A stretch of 64,000 nt of DNA from Streptococcus toyakuensis. GTDB lineage: Bacteria > Bacillota > Bacilli > Lactobacillales > Streptococcaceae. Below are positions 55,650 to 64,000 of this stretch, one piece after another (within the stretch, counting starts at the first letter, position 1; the number at the start of each line of letters is the position of its first letter). The position numbers and the translations under genes are program-made. Where the stretch lies: the NCBI RefSeq assembly GCF_024346585.1, contig NZ_AP024523.1, positions 124,001-188,000 of the forward strand, written 5' to 3'. The notes beneath the pieces are model-generated. The model was not told where the DNA came from. It was given only the letters and a program-made list of their open reading frames with translations, and searched no databases.

Positions 55650-57356
55650 ATGCTAATTCAGAAAATAAAAACCTACAAGTGGCAGGCCTTGGCTTCGCTT
55701 CTGATGACAGGCTTGATGGTTGCTAGTTCACTTTTGCAACCGCGTTATCTGCAGGAAGTCTTAGACGCCCTCCTTGCTGGGAAATATGAAGCCATTTATA
55801 GTATCGGGGCTTGGTTGATTAGTGTGGCTTTGGTCGGTCTGGTTGCTGGTGGGCTCAACGTTGTCCTCGCAGCCTATATTGCCCAAGGAGTTTCATCTGA
55901 CCTTCGAGAGGATGCCTTCCGTAAAATCCAAACCTTTTCTTATGCCAATATTGAACAATTTAATGCGGGAAATCTAGTCGTTCGCATGACAAATGATATC
56001 AACCAGATTCAGAACGTCGTCATGATGACCTTTCAAATTCTGTTCAGGCTCCCCCTCTTGTTCATCGGTTCCTTTATCTTGGCTGTTCAAACCTTACCTT
56101 CTCTGTGGTGGGTGATTGTTCTAATGGTAATCTTGATTTTTGGCTTGACAGCTGTCATGATGGGAATGATGGGGCCTCGTTTTGCCAAGTTTCAAACACT
56201 TCTTGAGCGCATCAATGCCATTGCCAAGGAAAATCTACGCGGTGTTCGTGTGGTCAAGTCCTTTGTCCAAGAAAAAGAGCAGTTTGCTAAGTTTACGGAG
56301 GTTTCAGACGAGCTTCTCGGTCAAAACCTTTACATCGGATATGCCTTTTCAGTAGTGGAACCTGTCATGATGTTGGTCGGTTATGGGGCGGTTTTCCTCT
56401 CTATTTGGCTAGTTGCAGGGATGGTTCAATCGGATCCATCGGTTGTTGGCTCCATTGCTTCCTTTGTTAATTACCTAAGCCAGATTATCTTTACTATTAT
56501 TATGGTTGGATTTTTGGGAAATTCTGTCAGTCGTGCTATGATTTCTATGCGTCGTATTCGAGAAATTCTTGACGCAGAGCCAGCCATGACCTTCAAGGAT
56601 GTCCCAGATGAAGACTTGGTCGGAAGTCTTAGCTTTGAAAATGTGACCTTTACCTATCCAATGGATAAGGAACCGATGTTGAAAGATGTGAGCTTTACTG
56701 TCGAACCTGGACAAATGGTTGGTGTCGTTGGAGCGACTGGTGCAGGAAAATCAACCTTGGCTCAATTGATTCCACGTCTCTTTGACCCACAGGAGGGTGC
56801 TATCAAAATTGGAGGCAAGGATATTCGAGAAGTGAGTGAAGGAACCCTGCGTAAAACAGTTTCTATCGTTCTCCAACGTGCCATTCTCTTTAGTGGAACG
56901 ATTGCAGATAACTTGAGACAGGGTAAGGGAGATGCTACTTTATTTGAAATGGAGCGCGCAGCCAATATTGCTCAAGCCAGTGAATTCATTCATCGTATGG
57001 AGAAAACCTTTGAAAGTCCAGTTGAAGAAAGGGGAACCAACTTTTCAGGTGGGCAAAAACAAAGGATGTCGATTGCCCGTGGAATTGTCAGCAATCCACG
57101 TATTCTGATTTTTGACGATTCGACCTCAGCCTTGGATGCCAAGTCAGAGCGCCTGGTTCAGGAAGCCTTGAATAAGGACTTGAAAGGAACGACAACCATT
57201 ATCATCGCTCAAAAGATTAGCTCGGTTGTTCATGCAGATAAAATCTTGGTTCTGGATCAAGGACGATTGATTGGTCAAGGTACGCATGCAGACTTGGTTG
57301 CCAACAATTCCGTTTACCGTGAAATCTACGAAACACAGAAAGGAAAGGAGGAGTAA
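55650..57356 (+). CDS. patA: ABC exporter half-transporter PatA
   Basis: A 568-residue fusion of a six-helix membrane domain (1-320) and an ATPase domain. Walker A GATGAGKST, signature FSGGQKQRM and Walker B ILIFDDSTSALD are visible. The residue after Walker B is D rather than the usual catalytic E (FDDSTS), the degenerate site expected in one half of a heterodimeric exporter. With PatB it exports fluoroquinolones and dyes in pneumococcus. One base separates it from patB. Confidence 0.92.
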   Translation: MLIQKIKTYKWQALASLLMTGLMVASSLLQPRYLQEVLDALLAGKYEAIYSIGAWLISVALVGLVAGGLNVVLAAYIAQGVSSDLREDAFRKIQTFSYANIEQFNAGNLVVRMTNDINQIQNVVMMTFQILFRLPLLFIGSFILAVQTLPSLWWVIVLMVILIFGLTAVMMGMMGPRFAKFQTLLERINAIAKENLRGVRVVKSFVQEKEQFAKFTEVSDELLGQNLYIGYAFSVVEPVMMLVGYGAVFLSIWLVAGMVQSDPSVVGSIASFVNYLSQIIFTIIMVGFLGNSVSRAMISMRRIREILDAEPAMTFKDVPDEDLVGSLSFENVTFTYPMDKEPMLKDVSFTVEPGQMVGVVGATGAGKSTLAQLIPRLFDPQEGAIKIGGKDIREVSEGTLRKTVSIVLQRAILFSGTIADNLRQGKGDATLFEMERAANIAQASEFIHRMEKTFESPVEERGTNFSGGQKQRMSIARGIVSNPRILIFDDSTSALDAKSERLVQEALNKDLKGTTTIIIAQKISSVVHADKILVLDQGRLIGQGTHADLVANNSVYREIYETQKGKEE

Positions 57357-57357
57357 A

Positions 57358-59124
57358 ATGAAGACAGTTCAATTTTTTTGGAATTATTTTAAAGTCTATA
57401 AGCTATCATTTGTAGTTGTTATCCTGATGATTGTTCTGGCGACTCTTGCCCAAGCTCTCTTTCCGGTATTTTCTGGACAAGCGGTAACAGAGTTAGCTAA
57501 TTTAGTTCAAGCTTATCAAAATGGCAATCCAGAACTTGTTTGGCAAAGTCTATCAGGAATCATGGTCAATCTTGGTCTGCTGGTTTTGGTTCTATCTATC
57601 TCTAGTGTGATATACATGTGTCTCATGACACGCGTGATTGCAGAGTCGACCAACGAGATGCGCAAAGGTCTCTTTGGTAAGCTTGCTCGCTTGACGGTTT
57701 CTTTCTTTGACCGCCGTCAAGATGGCGATATCCTGTCTCGTTTTACCAGTGATTTGGATAATATCCTCCAAGCTTTTAACGAAAGCTTGATTCAGGTCAT
57801 GAGCAACATCGTTCTATACATTGGTCTGATTCTTGTCATGTTTTCGAGAAATGTAACGCTGGCTCTCATCACCATTGCCAGCACACCAGTGGCCTTCCTC
57901 ATGCTGATTTTCATCGTAAAAATGGCACGCAAGTACACCAACCTCCAGCAGAAAGAGGTAGGGAAGCTCAACGCCTATATGGATGAGAGTATCTCAGGTC
58001 AAAAAGCTGTCATTGTGCAAGGAATTCAAGAGGATATGATGGCAGGATTTCTTGAGCAAAATGAGCGCGTGCGCAAGGCAACCTTTAAAGGAAGAATGTT
58101 CTCAGGAATTCTTTTCCCTGTCATGAATGGCATGAGTCTGGTTAATACAGCCGTCGTCATCTTTGCTGGTTCAGCTATTCTATTAAACGATAAGACTATT
58201 GAAACAAGTACAGCCTTAGGTTTGATCGTTATGTTTGCCCAATTTTCACAGCAGTACTACCAGCCTATTATCCAAGTTGCAGCTAGTTGGGGAAGCCTTC
58301 AGTTGGCCTTTACTGGGGCTGAACGGATTCAGGAAATGTTTGATGCAGAGGAAGAAATTCGACCTGAAAAGGCTCCGACCTTTACTAAGTTGCAAGAAGG
58401 TGTTGAAATCAGTCATATTGATTTTTCATACTTGCCTGATAAACCCATTTTGAAAGATGTCAGCATTTCTGCTCCTAAAGGCCAGATGACAGCGGTTGTT
58501 GGTCCGACTGGGTCAGGGAAAACGACTATTATGAACCTCATCAATCGCTTTTATGATGTTAATGCTGGTGGGATTTATTTTGACGGTAAAGACATCCGTG
58601 ACTATGATTTAGATAGTCTCAGAAGCAAGGTGGGAATTGTCTTGCAAGATTCGGTCTTGTTTAGCGGAACGATTCGAGACAATATCCGTTTTGGTGTGCC
58701 AGATGCTAGTCAAGAAATGGTTGAGGCAGCAGCCAAGGCAACCCATATTCACGACTACATCGAAAGCTTGCCTGATAAGTACGATACTCTTATAGATGAT
58801 GACCAGAGCATCTTCTCGACAGGACAAAAGCAATTGATTTCTATCGCTCGAACCCTGATGACAGATCCAGAGGTTCTCATTCTCGATGAAGCCACTTCGA
58901 ACGTAGATACTGTGACAGAAAGCAAGATTCAGCATGCCATGGAGGCGGTTGTAGCAGGCAGAACTAGTTTCGTCATTGCCCATCGTTTGAAGACTATCCT
59001 CAATGCAGACCAGATTATTGTCCTTAAAGATGGAGAAGTCATTGAACGCGGTAGCCACCATGAACTCTTGAAACTGGGTGGCTTCTATTCAGAACTCTAT
59101 CACAATCAATTTGTTTTTGAATAA
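57358..59124 (+). CDS. patB: ABC exporter half-transporter PatB
   Basis: A 588-residue partner of PatA. Six membrane helices (1-330) are followed by an ATPase with Walker A GPTGSGKTT and Walker B LILDEATSNVD, here with the catalytic glutamate. Its signature is degenerate (FSTGQKQLI instead of SGGQ), so each half supplies what the other lacks: one working and one non-canonical site. The start at 57358 follows AAAGGAGGAG; a longer frame inside patA is an artefact. Confidence 0.92.
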   Translation: MKTVQFFWNYFKVYKLSFVVVILMIVLATLAQALFPVFSGQAVTELANLVQAYQNGNPELVWQSLSGIMVNLGLLVLVLSISSVIYMCLMTRVIAESTNEMRKGLFGKLARLTVSFFDRRQDGDILSRFTSDLDNILQAFNESLIQVMSNIVLYIGLILVMFSRNVTLALITIASTPVAFLMLIFIVKMARKYTNLQQKEVGKLNAYMDESISGQKAVIVQGIQEDMMAGFLEQNERVRKATFKGRMFSGILFPVMNGMSLVNTAVVIFAGSAILLNDKTIETSTALGLIVMFAQFSQQYYQPIIQVAASWGSLQLAFTGAERIQEMFDAEEEIRPEKAPTFTKLQEGVEISHIDFSYLPDKPILKDVSISAPKGQMTAVVGPTGSGKTTIMNLINRFYDVNAGGIYFDGKDIRDYDLDSLRSKVGIVLQDSVLFSGTIRDNIRFGVPDASQEMVEAAAKATHIHDYIESLPDKYDTLIDDDQSIFSTGQKQLISIARTLMTDPEVLILDEATSNVDTVTESKIQHAMEAVVAGRTSFVIAHRLKTILNADQIIVLKDGEVIERGSHHELLKLGGFYSELYHNQFVFE

Positions 59125-59125
59125 G

Positions 59126-59156
59126 AAAAAAGTTGTCCCCTTGGGCAGCTTTTTCT
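59126..59156 (+). terminator. patA-patB terminator
   Basis: AAAAAGTTGTCC/GGGCAGCTTTTT, with G-T pairs, followed by a short T-run. Confidence 0.8.
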
Positions 59157-59219
59157 TGTCCATAAAAAATATTTATCACAGCCTTAAAAAAAGACATATT
59201 AGACGAAAGTCATTTTGAG

Positions 59220-59228
59220 TGATATGAT
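59220..59228 (+). promoter_or_regulatory. Promoter of the glutamine amidotransferase gene
   Basis: TGATATGAT, an extended -10, 34 bases before the start codon. Confidence 0.5.
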
Positions 59229-59262
59229 AAGACTATCGTTAACATTCGAAAGGAGAGGCATC

Positions 59263-59952
59263 ATGGCTAGAACGGTTGTAGGAGTTGCTGCAAATCTATG
59301 TCCCGTAGACGCAGAGGGCAAAAACATTCATTCATCTGTATCTTGTAGATTCGCAGAGAGCATTCGTCAAGTCGGTGGTCTCCCTTTAGTCATTCCTGTT
59401 GGTGATGAGTCAGTTGTTCGCGATTATGTAGAAATGATTGACAAACTTATCTTGACAGGCGGTCAAAATGTCCATCCTCAGTTTTATGGAGAGAAAAAGA
59501 CCATCGAGAGTGATGATTACAACCTAGTGCGTGACGAATTTGAATTGGCGCTCTTGAAAGAAGCGCTTCGTCAGAATAAACCAATCATGGCAATCTGTCG
59601 CGGTGTCCAACTTGTCAATGTTGCCTTTGGGGGAACTCTCAATCAAGAAATCGAAGGCCACTGGCAAGGACTACCTTTCGGGACATCTCATTCTATTGAG
59701 ACAGTAGAAGGAAGTGTGGTGGCTAAGTTATTTGGAAAAGAAAGTCAAGTTAATTCCGTTCATCGTCAGAGTATTAAAGATTTGGCACCTAATTTCCGTG
59801 TAACTGCTATTGACCCAAGAGACCAGACCATCGAAGCGATTGAGTCTATCGATGAGCACCGCATTATTGGTTTGCAGTGGCATCCAGAGTTTCTGGTTAA
59901 TGAAGAAGATGGCAATTTAGAATTATTTGAGTATTTATTGAATGAACTGTAA
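59263..59952 (+). CDS. Class I glutamine amidotransferase-like (peptidase C26)
   Basis: A 229-residue protein of the gamma-glutamyl-GABA hydrolase (PuuD-like) type. The nucleophilic cysteine lies in AICRGVQLVNV (about residue 110), with the catalytic His-Glu in GLQWHPEF near the end. The physiological substrate is not known; it acts on gamma-glutamyl compounds in the family. AGGAGAGG before the ATG at 59263; a longer frame lacks a ribosome site. Monocistronic. Confidence 0.9.
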   Translation: MARTVVGVAANLCPVDAEGKNIHSSVSCRFAESIRQVGGLPLVIPVGDESVVRDYVEMIDKLILTGGQNVHPQFYGEKKTIESDDYNLVRDEFELALLKEALRQNKPIMAICRGVQLVNVAFGGTLNQEIEGHWQGLPFGTSHSIETVEGSVVAKLFGKESQVNSVHRQSIKDLAPNFRVTAIDPRDQTIEAIESIDEHRIIGLQWHPEFLVNEEDGNLELFEYLLNEL

Positions 59953-59998
59953 CGACTGGAACATCTAGTCGTTCTTTCTTTTATTTTTTCAAAATTTT
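59951..59998 (+). terminator. Terminator after the amidotransferase gene
   Basis: AACGACT (59951-59957) / AGTCGTT (59967-59973) with a 9-base loop, then a long pyrimidine-rich T tract. Confidence 0.8.
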
Positions 59999-60015
59999 TG
60001 GAATGTGGGATTTTT

Positions 60016-60029
60016 ACGCAAACGTTTGA
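60016..60029. promoter_or_regulatory. MalR/cre-like operator upstream of pgi
   Basis: ACGCAAACGTTT, the same 12 bases as in both mal operators, followed by GAA. It lies about 38 bases upstream of the pgi -35, a place more suited to activation or long-range control than to direct blocking. Confidence 0.7.
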
Positions 60030-60064
60030 ATTCTGATAAAAATTGGAGAAATTCGACAAAAAAC

Positions 60065-60093
60065 TTGAAAAAAACGAAGGTAAGCGTTATGAT
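60065..60093 (+). promoter_or_regulatory. pgi promoter
   Basis: TTGAAA (60065-60070), 17 bases, TATGAT (60088-60093). A cre-like GGTAAGCGTTAT overlaps the -10. Confidence 0.8.
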
Positions 60094-60121
60094 AGAAAAG
60101 AAGAAATATTGGAGGAATAAC

Positions 60122-61471
60122 ATGTCACATATTAAATTTGATTATTCAAAAGTTTTAGACAAATTTGTTGCACCACATGAAGTGGAATACATGCAATCAC
60201 AAGTAACAGCAGCAGATGAATTGATCCGTAAAGGAACTGGTGCTGGTAGCGACTTCTTGGGATGGTTGGACCTTCCTGAAAACTATGACCGCGAAGAATT
60301 TGACCGTATCTTGAAAGCTGCTGAGCAAATCAAATCAGACAGCGATGTCTTGGTTGTAATCGGTATCGGTGGATCTTACCTTGGTGCCAAAGCAGCAATC
60401 GACTTCTTGAACCACCACTTTGCAAACTTGCAAACAAAAGAAGAACGCAAAGCTCCACAAATCCTTTACGCAGGAAACTCAATCTCATCTACTTACCTTG
60501 CTGACTTGGTAGAGTACGTAGCTGACAAAGACTTCTCAGTAAACGTGATTTCTAAATCAGGTACAACAACTGAGCCAGCGATTGCTTTCCGTGTCTTCAA
60601 AGAACTCTTGGTTAAGAAATACGGTCAAGAAGAAGCTAACAAACGTATCTATGCAACAACTGACCGTCAAAAAGGTGCTGTTAAGGTTGAAGCAGACGCT
60701 AACGGTTGGGAAACATTTGTTGTTCCAGATGACATTGGTGGACGCTTCTCAGTCTTGACAGCTGTTGGTTTGCTTCCAATCGCAGCATCAGGAGCTGACA
60801 TCAAAGCCCTTATGGAAGGTGCGAACGCAGCTCGTAAAGACTACACTTCAGACAAGATTGCTGAAAATGAAGCTTACCAATATGCAGCCGTTCGTAACAT
60901 TCTTTACCGTAAAGGCTATGCAACTGAAATCTTGGTAAACTACGAGCCATCACTTCAATACTTCTCAGAGTGGTGGAAACAATTGGCTGGTGAATCAGAA
61001 GGAAAAGACCAAAAAGGTATTTACCCAACTTCAGCCAACTTCTCAACTGACTTGCACTCACTTGGTCAATTTATCCAAGAAGGAACTCGTATCATGTTTG
61101 AAACAGTTGTCCGTGTTGACAAACCTCGTAAGAACGTGATTATCCCTAGCTTGGAAGAAGATCTTGATGGACTTGGTTACCTTCAAGGAAAAGACGTTGA
61201 CTTTGTAAACAAAAAAGCGACTGACGGTGTTCTTCTTGCCCACACAGATGGTGATGTACCAAACATGTACGTGACTCTTCCAGAGCAAGACGCTTTCACT
61301 CTTGGTTACACAATCTACTTCTTCGAATTGGCTATCGCCCTTTCAGGTTACTTGAATGCTATCAACCCATTTGACCAACCAGGTGTTGAAGCTTACAAAC
61401 GTAATATGTTTGCCCTTCTTGGAAAACCAGGATTTGAAGAATTGAGCAAAGAACTTAACGCACGTCTATAA
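60122..61471 (+). CDS. pgi: Glucose-6-phosphate isomerase
   Basis: A 449-residue glycolytic enzyme that interconverts glucose-6-P and fructose-6-P. It shows [18 protein letters not shown] and the sugar-phosphate loop [10 protein letters not shown], then [14 protein letters not shown] and the late lysine motif [12 protein letters not shown]. The start at 60122 follows TTGGAGGAATAAC; the frame extending upstream covers the promoter. Codon use is highly biased. The mal-type operator upstream is discussed among the findings. Confidence 0.97.
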   Translation: MSHIKFDYSKVLDKFVAPHEVEYMQSQVTAADELIRKGTGAGSDFLGWLDLPENYDREEFDRILKAAEQIKSDSDVLVVIGIGGSYLGAKAAIDFLNHHFANLQTKEERKAPQILYAGNSISSTYLADLVEYVADKDFSVNVISKSGTTTEPAIAFRVFKELLVKKYGQEEANKRIYATTDRQKGAVKVEADANGWETFVVPDDIGGRFSVLTAVGLLPIAASGADIKALMEGANAARKDYTSDKIAENEAYQYAAVRNILYRKGYATEILVNYEPSLQYFSEWWKQLAGESEGKDQKGIYPTSANFSTDLHSLGQFIQEGTRIMFETVVRVDKPRKNVIIPSLEEDLDGLGYLQGKDVDFVNKKATDGVLLAHTDGDVPNMYVTLPEQDAFTLGYTIYFFELAIALSGYLNAINPFDQPGVEAYKRNMFALLGKPGFEELSKELNARL

Positions 61472-61477
61472 TAGAAG

Positions 61478-61504
61478 AAAAGAGTGGTTTGTCCACTCTT
61501 TTTA
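61478..61504 (+). terminator. pgi terminator
   Basis: AAAAGAGTGG/CCACTCTTTT with a 5-base loop and T-run. Confidence 0.93.
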
Positions 61505-61523
61505 CTCTCTTTATCCATAGAAA

Positions 61524-61552
61524 TTGGACTCAGCCAAGACTTGTGATATAAT
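61524..61552 (+). promoter_or_regulatory. gltX promoter
   Basis: TTGGAC (61524-61529), 17 bases, TATAAT (61547-61552), with TGA as an extended -10. It lies upstream of the BOX repeat, so the repeat is transcribed as leader. Confidence 0.8.
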
Positions 61553-61578
61553 ATAGAGAGCAAAAAGGCAGACGCCTA

Positions 61579-61683
61579 ATACTCTTCGAAAATCAAATTC
61601 AAACCGCGTCAACGTCGTCTTGCCGTACTCAAGTACAGCCTGCGGCTAGTTTCCTAGTTTGCTCTTTGATTTTCATTGAGTAT
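61579..61683 (+). repeat. BOX-type repeat (boxA-boxC), copy 3, in the gltX leader
   Basis: A 105-base element of the same family and orientation as copies 1 and 2, but diverged near positions 16-40 (CAAATTCAAACCGCG, GTCGTCTTG). It sits between the gltX promoter and its ribosome site, 21 bases before the start codon. Confidence 0.85.
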
Positions 61684-61704
61684 AAAGACTTTATAGGAGA
61701 AACT

Positions 61705-63165
61705 ATGTCAAAAGATATTCGCGTACGTTACGCACCAAGTCCAACAGGACTACTACACATCGGGAATGCCCGTACAGCATTGTTTAACTACTTGTATGCA
61801 CGCCATCATGGTGGAACATTTATCATTCGTATCGAAGATACTGACCGTAAACGTCATGTCGAGGATGGGGAACGTTCACAGCTTGAAAACCTTCGTTGGT
61901 TAGGTATGGATTGGGATGAAAGCCCAGAAACACATGAAAATTACCGCCAGTCTGAGCGTTTGGACTTGTATCAAAAATACATTGACCAACTATTAGCTGA
62001 GGGAAAAGCCTACAAATCTTATGTTACAGAAGAAGAGTTGGCCGCTGAACGCGAACGCCAAGAAGCAGCTGGTGAAACACCACGCTACACCAATGAATAC
62101 CTTGGTATGAGTGAAGAAGAAAAAGCAGCTTACATCGCAGAACGTGAAGCGGCAGGGATCATCCCAACTGTTCGTTTGGCTGTCAATGAGTCAGGTATCT
62201 ACAAGTGGCATGATATGGTTAAAGGCGATATCGAATTTGAAGGTGGCAATATCGGTGGTGACTGGGTTATTCAAAAGAAAGACGGTTACCCAACTTACAA
62301 CTTTGCCGTTGTCATCGATGACCATGATATGCAAATTTCTCACGTAATCCGTGGAGACGACCACATTGCTAATACACCAAAACAGCTCATGGTTTATGAA
62401 GCACTTGGTTGGGAAGCTCCAGAGTTCGGTCATATGACCTTGATTATCAACTCTGAAACTGGGAAAAAATTGTCTAAACGTGACACCAACACCCTTCAGT
62501 TTATCGAAGACTACCGTAAAAAAGGTTACCTTCCAGAAGCAGTCTTTAACTTTATTGCTCTTCTTGGTTGGAACCCAGGTGGAGAAGATGAGATTTTCTC
62601 TCGCGAAGAATTGATTAAACTTTTCGATGAAAACCGCCTGAGCAAGTCTCCAGCAGCCTTTGACCAGAAAAAACTAGACTGGATGAGCAATGATTATATC
62701 AAGAATGCAAACCTAGAAACTATCTTTGAAATGGCAAAACCATTCTTAGAGGAAGCGGGCCGTTTAACTGACAAGGCTGAAAAATTGGTAGAACTCTATA
62801 AGCCACAAATGAAATCAGTAGATGAGATTATTCCATTGACAGATCTGTTCTTCTCAGATTTCCCAGAATTGACAGAAGCAGAGCGCGAAGTCATGGCGGG
62901 AGAAACAGTCCCAACAGTTCTTGAAGCCTTCAAAGCAAAACTTGAAGCGATGGCAGATGATGAATTTGTAACAGAGAATATCTTCCCACAAATCAAAGCT
63001 GTTCAAAAAGAAACAGGTATCAAAGGGAAAAATCTCTTCATGCCAATTCGCATCGCAGTTTCAGGTGAAATGCATGGACCAGAATTGCCAGATACTATCT
63101 TCTTGTTAGGCCGTGAAAAATCAATCCAGCATATCGAAAACATGCTAAAAGAAATCTCTAAATAA
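61705..63165 (+). CDS. gltX: Glutamate-tRNA ligase
   Basis: A 486-residue class I synthetase. It has the HIGH-type motif [19 protein letters not shown], the KMSKS-type motif [12 protein letters not shown] and a C-terminal helical anticodon-binding region. The ATG at 61705 with TAGGAGA upstream is the true start; a frame reaching back to 61666 begins inside the BOX repeat. In organisms like this it usually also makes Glu-tRNA-Gln. A tRNA-Glu gene lies 700 bases downstream. Confidence 0.97.
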   Translation: MSKDIRVRYAPSPTGLLHIGNARTALFNYLYARHHGGTFIIRIEDTDRKRHVEDGERSQLENLRWLGMDWDESPETHENYRQSERLDLYQKYIDQLLAEGKAYKSYVTEEELAAERERQEAAGETPRYTNEYLGMSEEEKAAYIAEREAAGIIPTVRLAVNESGIYKWHDMVKGDIEFEGGNIGGDWVIQKKDGYPTYNFAVVIDDHDMQISHVIRGDDHIANTPKQLMVYEALGWEAPEFGHMTLIINSETGKKLSKRDTNTLQFIEDYRKKGYLPEAVFNFIALLGWNPGGEDEIFSREELIKLFDENRLSKSPAAFDQKKLDWMSNDYIKNANLETIFEMAKPFLEEAGRLTDKAEKLVELYKPQMKSVDEIIPLTDLFFSDFPELTEAEREVMAGETVPTVLEAFKAKLEAMADDEFVTENIFPQIKAVQKETGIKGKNLFMPIRIAVSGEMHGPELPDTIFLLGREKSIQHIENMLKEISK

Positions 63166-63178
63166 GAAGGGTACAATA

Positions 63179-63613
63179 ATGGACATCTGGGAAAAGATGT
63201 ACGAAGAAGCACAGAAATTGTATAATCCACATGAAGTATCTGATTTTGTTTATGCTAATCATGTCGTTGCCGCAGTAGAAGCAGAAGATGGGCAAATATT
63301 TACAGGATTCTGTATGGAGGGAACCTGTGGTGTTTTCCATCTCTGCGCAGAACGGGCGGCCCTCTTCAATATGTACCAATTTTCAGGACAAACTAAGGTT
63401 AAAAAAGTATTAGCCTTTCGAGACAAACCACCTTATGGTGGAAGTTCAGGAATGCCCTGTGGAGCTTGCAGAGAATTCCTCTTAGAGATGAACGCTGAAA
63501 ATAAAGATGCAGAATTTATGATGGACTACGATACAAGAAAGACGGTGAAAGTCGCAGAACTAATCCCATATTGGTGGGGAGAAGAACGGGCTTCCAAGTT
63601 TAATAATCAATAG
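63179..63613 (+). CDS. Cytidine-deaminase-like zinc hydrolase
   Basis: A 144-residue protein of the cytidine deaminase superfamily. Zinc ligands are in CAERAA (with the catalytic E) and PCGACREF, in the order C-A-E...P-C-x-x-C of the family. It may act on cytidine or on a related base or nucleoside; it is not the usual cdd type in its N-terminus. It starts 13 bases after gltX with a weak AGAAGGGT site and is probably co-transcribed. Confidence 0.85.
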   Translation: MDIWEKMYEEAQKLYNPHEVSDFVYANHVVAAVEAEDGQIFTGFCMEGTCGVFHLCAERAALFNMYQFSGQTKVKKVLAFRDKPPYGGSSGMPCGACREFLLEMNAENKDAEFMMDYDTRKTVKVAELIPYWWGEERASKFNNQ

Positions 63614-63641
63614 AAGAGTCAGTATAATGCTGACTCTTTTT
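63614..63641 (+). terminator. Terminator after the deaminase-like gene
   Basis: AAGAGTCAG/CTGACTCTT with a 7-base loop and a T-run. Confidence 0.92.
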
Positions 63642-63722
63642 ACTTAAAGCTTAAGTTCAACTGGTTTTACTAATGCTTGATTAGTCGAAAAGAATCGAAA
63701 AAAGAGTGCACAAAATCCTCTC

Positions 63723-63741
63723 ATCTGAAAGCGTTTCAGAT
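63723..63741. promoter_or_regulatory. cre-like palindrome upstream of tRNA-Glu
   Basis: ATCTGAAA-GCG-TTTCAGAT has 8-base perfect arms and matches the CcpA cre consensus (TGnAAnCGnTTnCA). There is no coding gene between it and the tRNA promoter 64 bases later. The rest of 63642-63804 shows nothing else I can name. Confidence 0.55.
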
Positions 63742-63804
63742 TAAGTTTCGCTATGGTGGAAGTTACGTTGAGAAGTTATCACTTAAAAAAGTTTAAAAAA
63801 GGTG

Positions 63805-63832
63805 TTGACAAAGTTAGAAAAGTCGGTATAAT
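63805..63832 (+). promoter_or_regulatory. tRNA-Glu promoter
   Basis: TTGACA (63805-63810), 16 bases, TATAAT (63827-63832), preceded by A-tracts like an UP element; typical of stable RNA genes. Confidence 0.9.
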
Positions 63833-63857
63833 AGTAAGAGTTGAAAATAACAACTCT

Positions 63858-63929
63858 GGTCCGTTGGTCAAGGGGTTAAGACACCGCCTTTTCACGGCGG
63901 TAACACGGGTTCGAATCCCGTACGGACTA
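63858..63929 (+). tRNA. tRNA-Glu (UUC)
   Basis: A 72-base cloverleaf: acceptor GGTCCGT/ACGGACT, anticodon stem CCGCC/GGCGG (63884-63888, 63896-63900) with anticodon TTC at 63891-63893, and T-loop GGTTCGAATCC. The first pair is G-U. CCA is not encoded. It lies on the same strand as gltX. Confidence 0.97.
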
Positions 63930-63987
63930 TGGTATGTTGCGGATGGAACACTTGATGAAAAAAGATTAAAAAAGTTTCAAAAAAGTG

Positions 63988-63993
63988 TTGACA
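63988..63993 (+). promoter_or_regulatory. -35 of a further promoter at the window edge
   Basis: TTGACA preceded by AAAAAAGTTTCAAAAAAGTG, nearly the same context as upstream of the tRNA-Glu -35. The -10 would lie just outside the window; another stable RNA gene is expected. Confidence 0.55.
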
Positions 63994-64000
63994 AGCGAAA

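Noticed and set aside
60005..60121. Longer pgi reading frame beginning at 60005
   Set aside because: It includes the mal-type operator and the -35/-10; the true N-terminus [10 protein letters not shown] has its own ribosome site.
63755..64000. Open frame through the tRNA-Glu region with two similar LKKF(K/Q)K(G/S)VDK peptides
   Set aside because: It runs through the tRNA and its promoter; the repeated peptide is only the translation of the repeated A-tract/TTGACA promoter module.

Overview
The window looks like chromosome of a mitis-group Streptococcus (S. pneumoniae / S. pseudopneumoniae / S. mitis). The evidence is gene content and order, compared from memory: the complete maltodextrin locus (malR-malA / malD-malC-malX / malQ-malP), hexA-type mutS next to the patA-patB exporter pair, pbp1b, the galU-gpsA pair and pgi-gltX. 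There are also three BOX-type repeats, low GC, and many extended -10 promoters of the TGnTATAAT type. I cannot assign a species without a search.

Region 1 (about 1-5550) is accessory DNA, strongly AT-rich and unlike the rest. A gene running off the left edge (minus strand) is divergent from four tightly packed plus-strand genes ending at one intrinsic terminator. The four are an unknown protein with a possible PD-(D/E)xK-like motif, an intact Ser/Thr kinase with an AbiJ-like N-terminal segment, a helical DUF5677/HEPN-like protein, and a cytoplasmic DRGH (beta-beta-alpha-metal) nuclease. A 413-residue unknown gene converges on them. I read the four genes as a candidate anti-phage or abortive-infection system. 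It sits next to the core genes rpmF-rpmG and is the best candidate here for an undescribed system.

Region 2 (5700-13823) holds the L32/L33 genes and a sugar operon: a PRD regulator with its own EIIB and EIIA domains, EIIB, an UlaA-type EIIC, and a transketolase split into two proteins. ilvD follows. Region 3 (13828-16853) is a DUF59 gene, an Rgg regulator and an MFS transporter, bounded by two identical BOX repeats. Region 4 (16932-25273) has hisS and aspS flanking a small-membrane-protein/ABC/CPBP operon with its own XRE regulator and a frameshift in a T8 run. A YitT protein follows.

Region 5 (25302-35050) is the maltodextrin regulon: repressor, ABC importer, amylomaltase and phosphorylase, with two palindromic operators between the divergent malX and malQ promoters. 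The same 12-base core occurs upstream of pgi, linking glycogen-type sugar entry to glycolysis. Region 6 (35295-50439) is mostly housekeeping: rlmA, a P-type ATPase lacking the usual CPC motif, tyrS, pbp1b, an EamA transporter that looks leaderless, a structured RNA upstream of dapH, dapL, a folate cyclo-ligase, a rhomboid protease, a P-loop kinase, galU and gpsA. Region 7 (50506-64000) carries a cluster of hairpins, argS, argR, mutS, patA-patB behind an attenuator hairpin, a glutamine amidotransferase, pgi, gltX (with a BOX element inside its leader), a cytidine-deaminase-like gene and tRNA-Glu(UUC). The window closes inside a further promoter.
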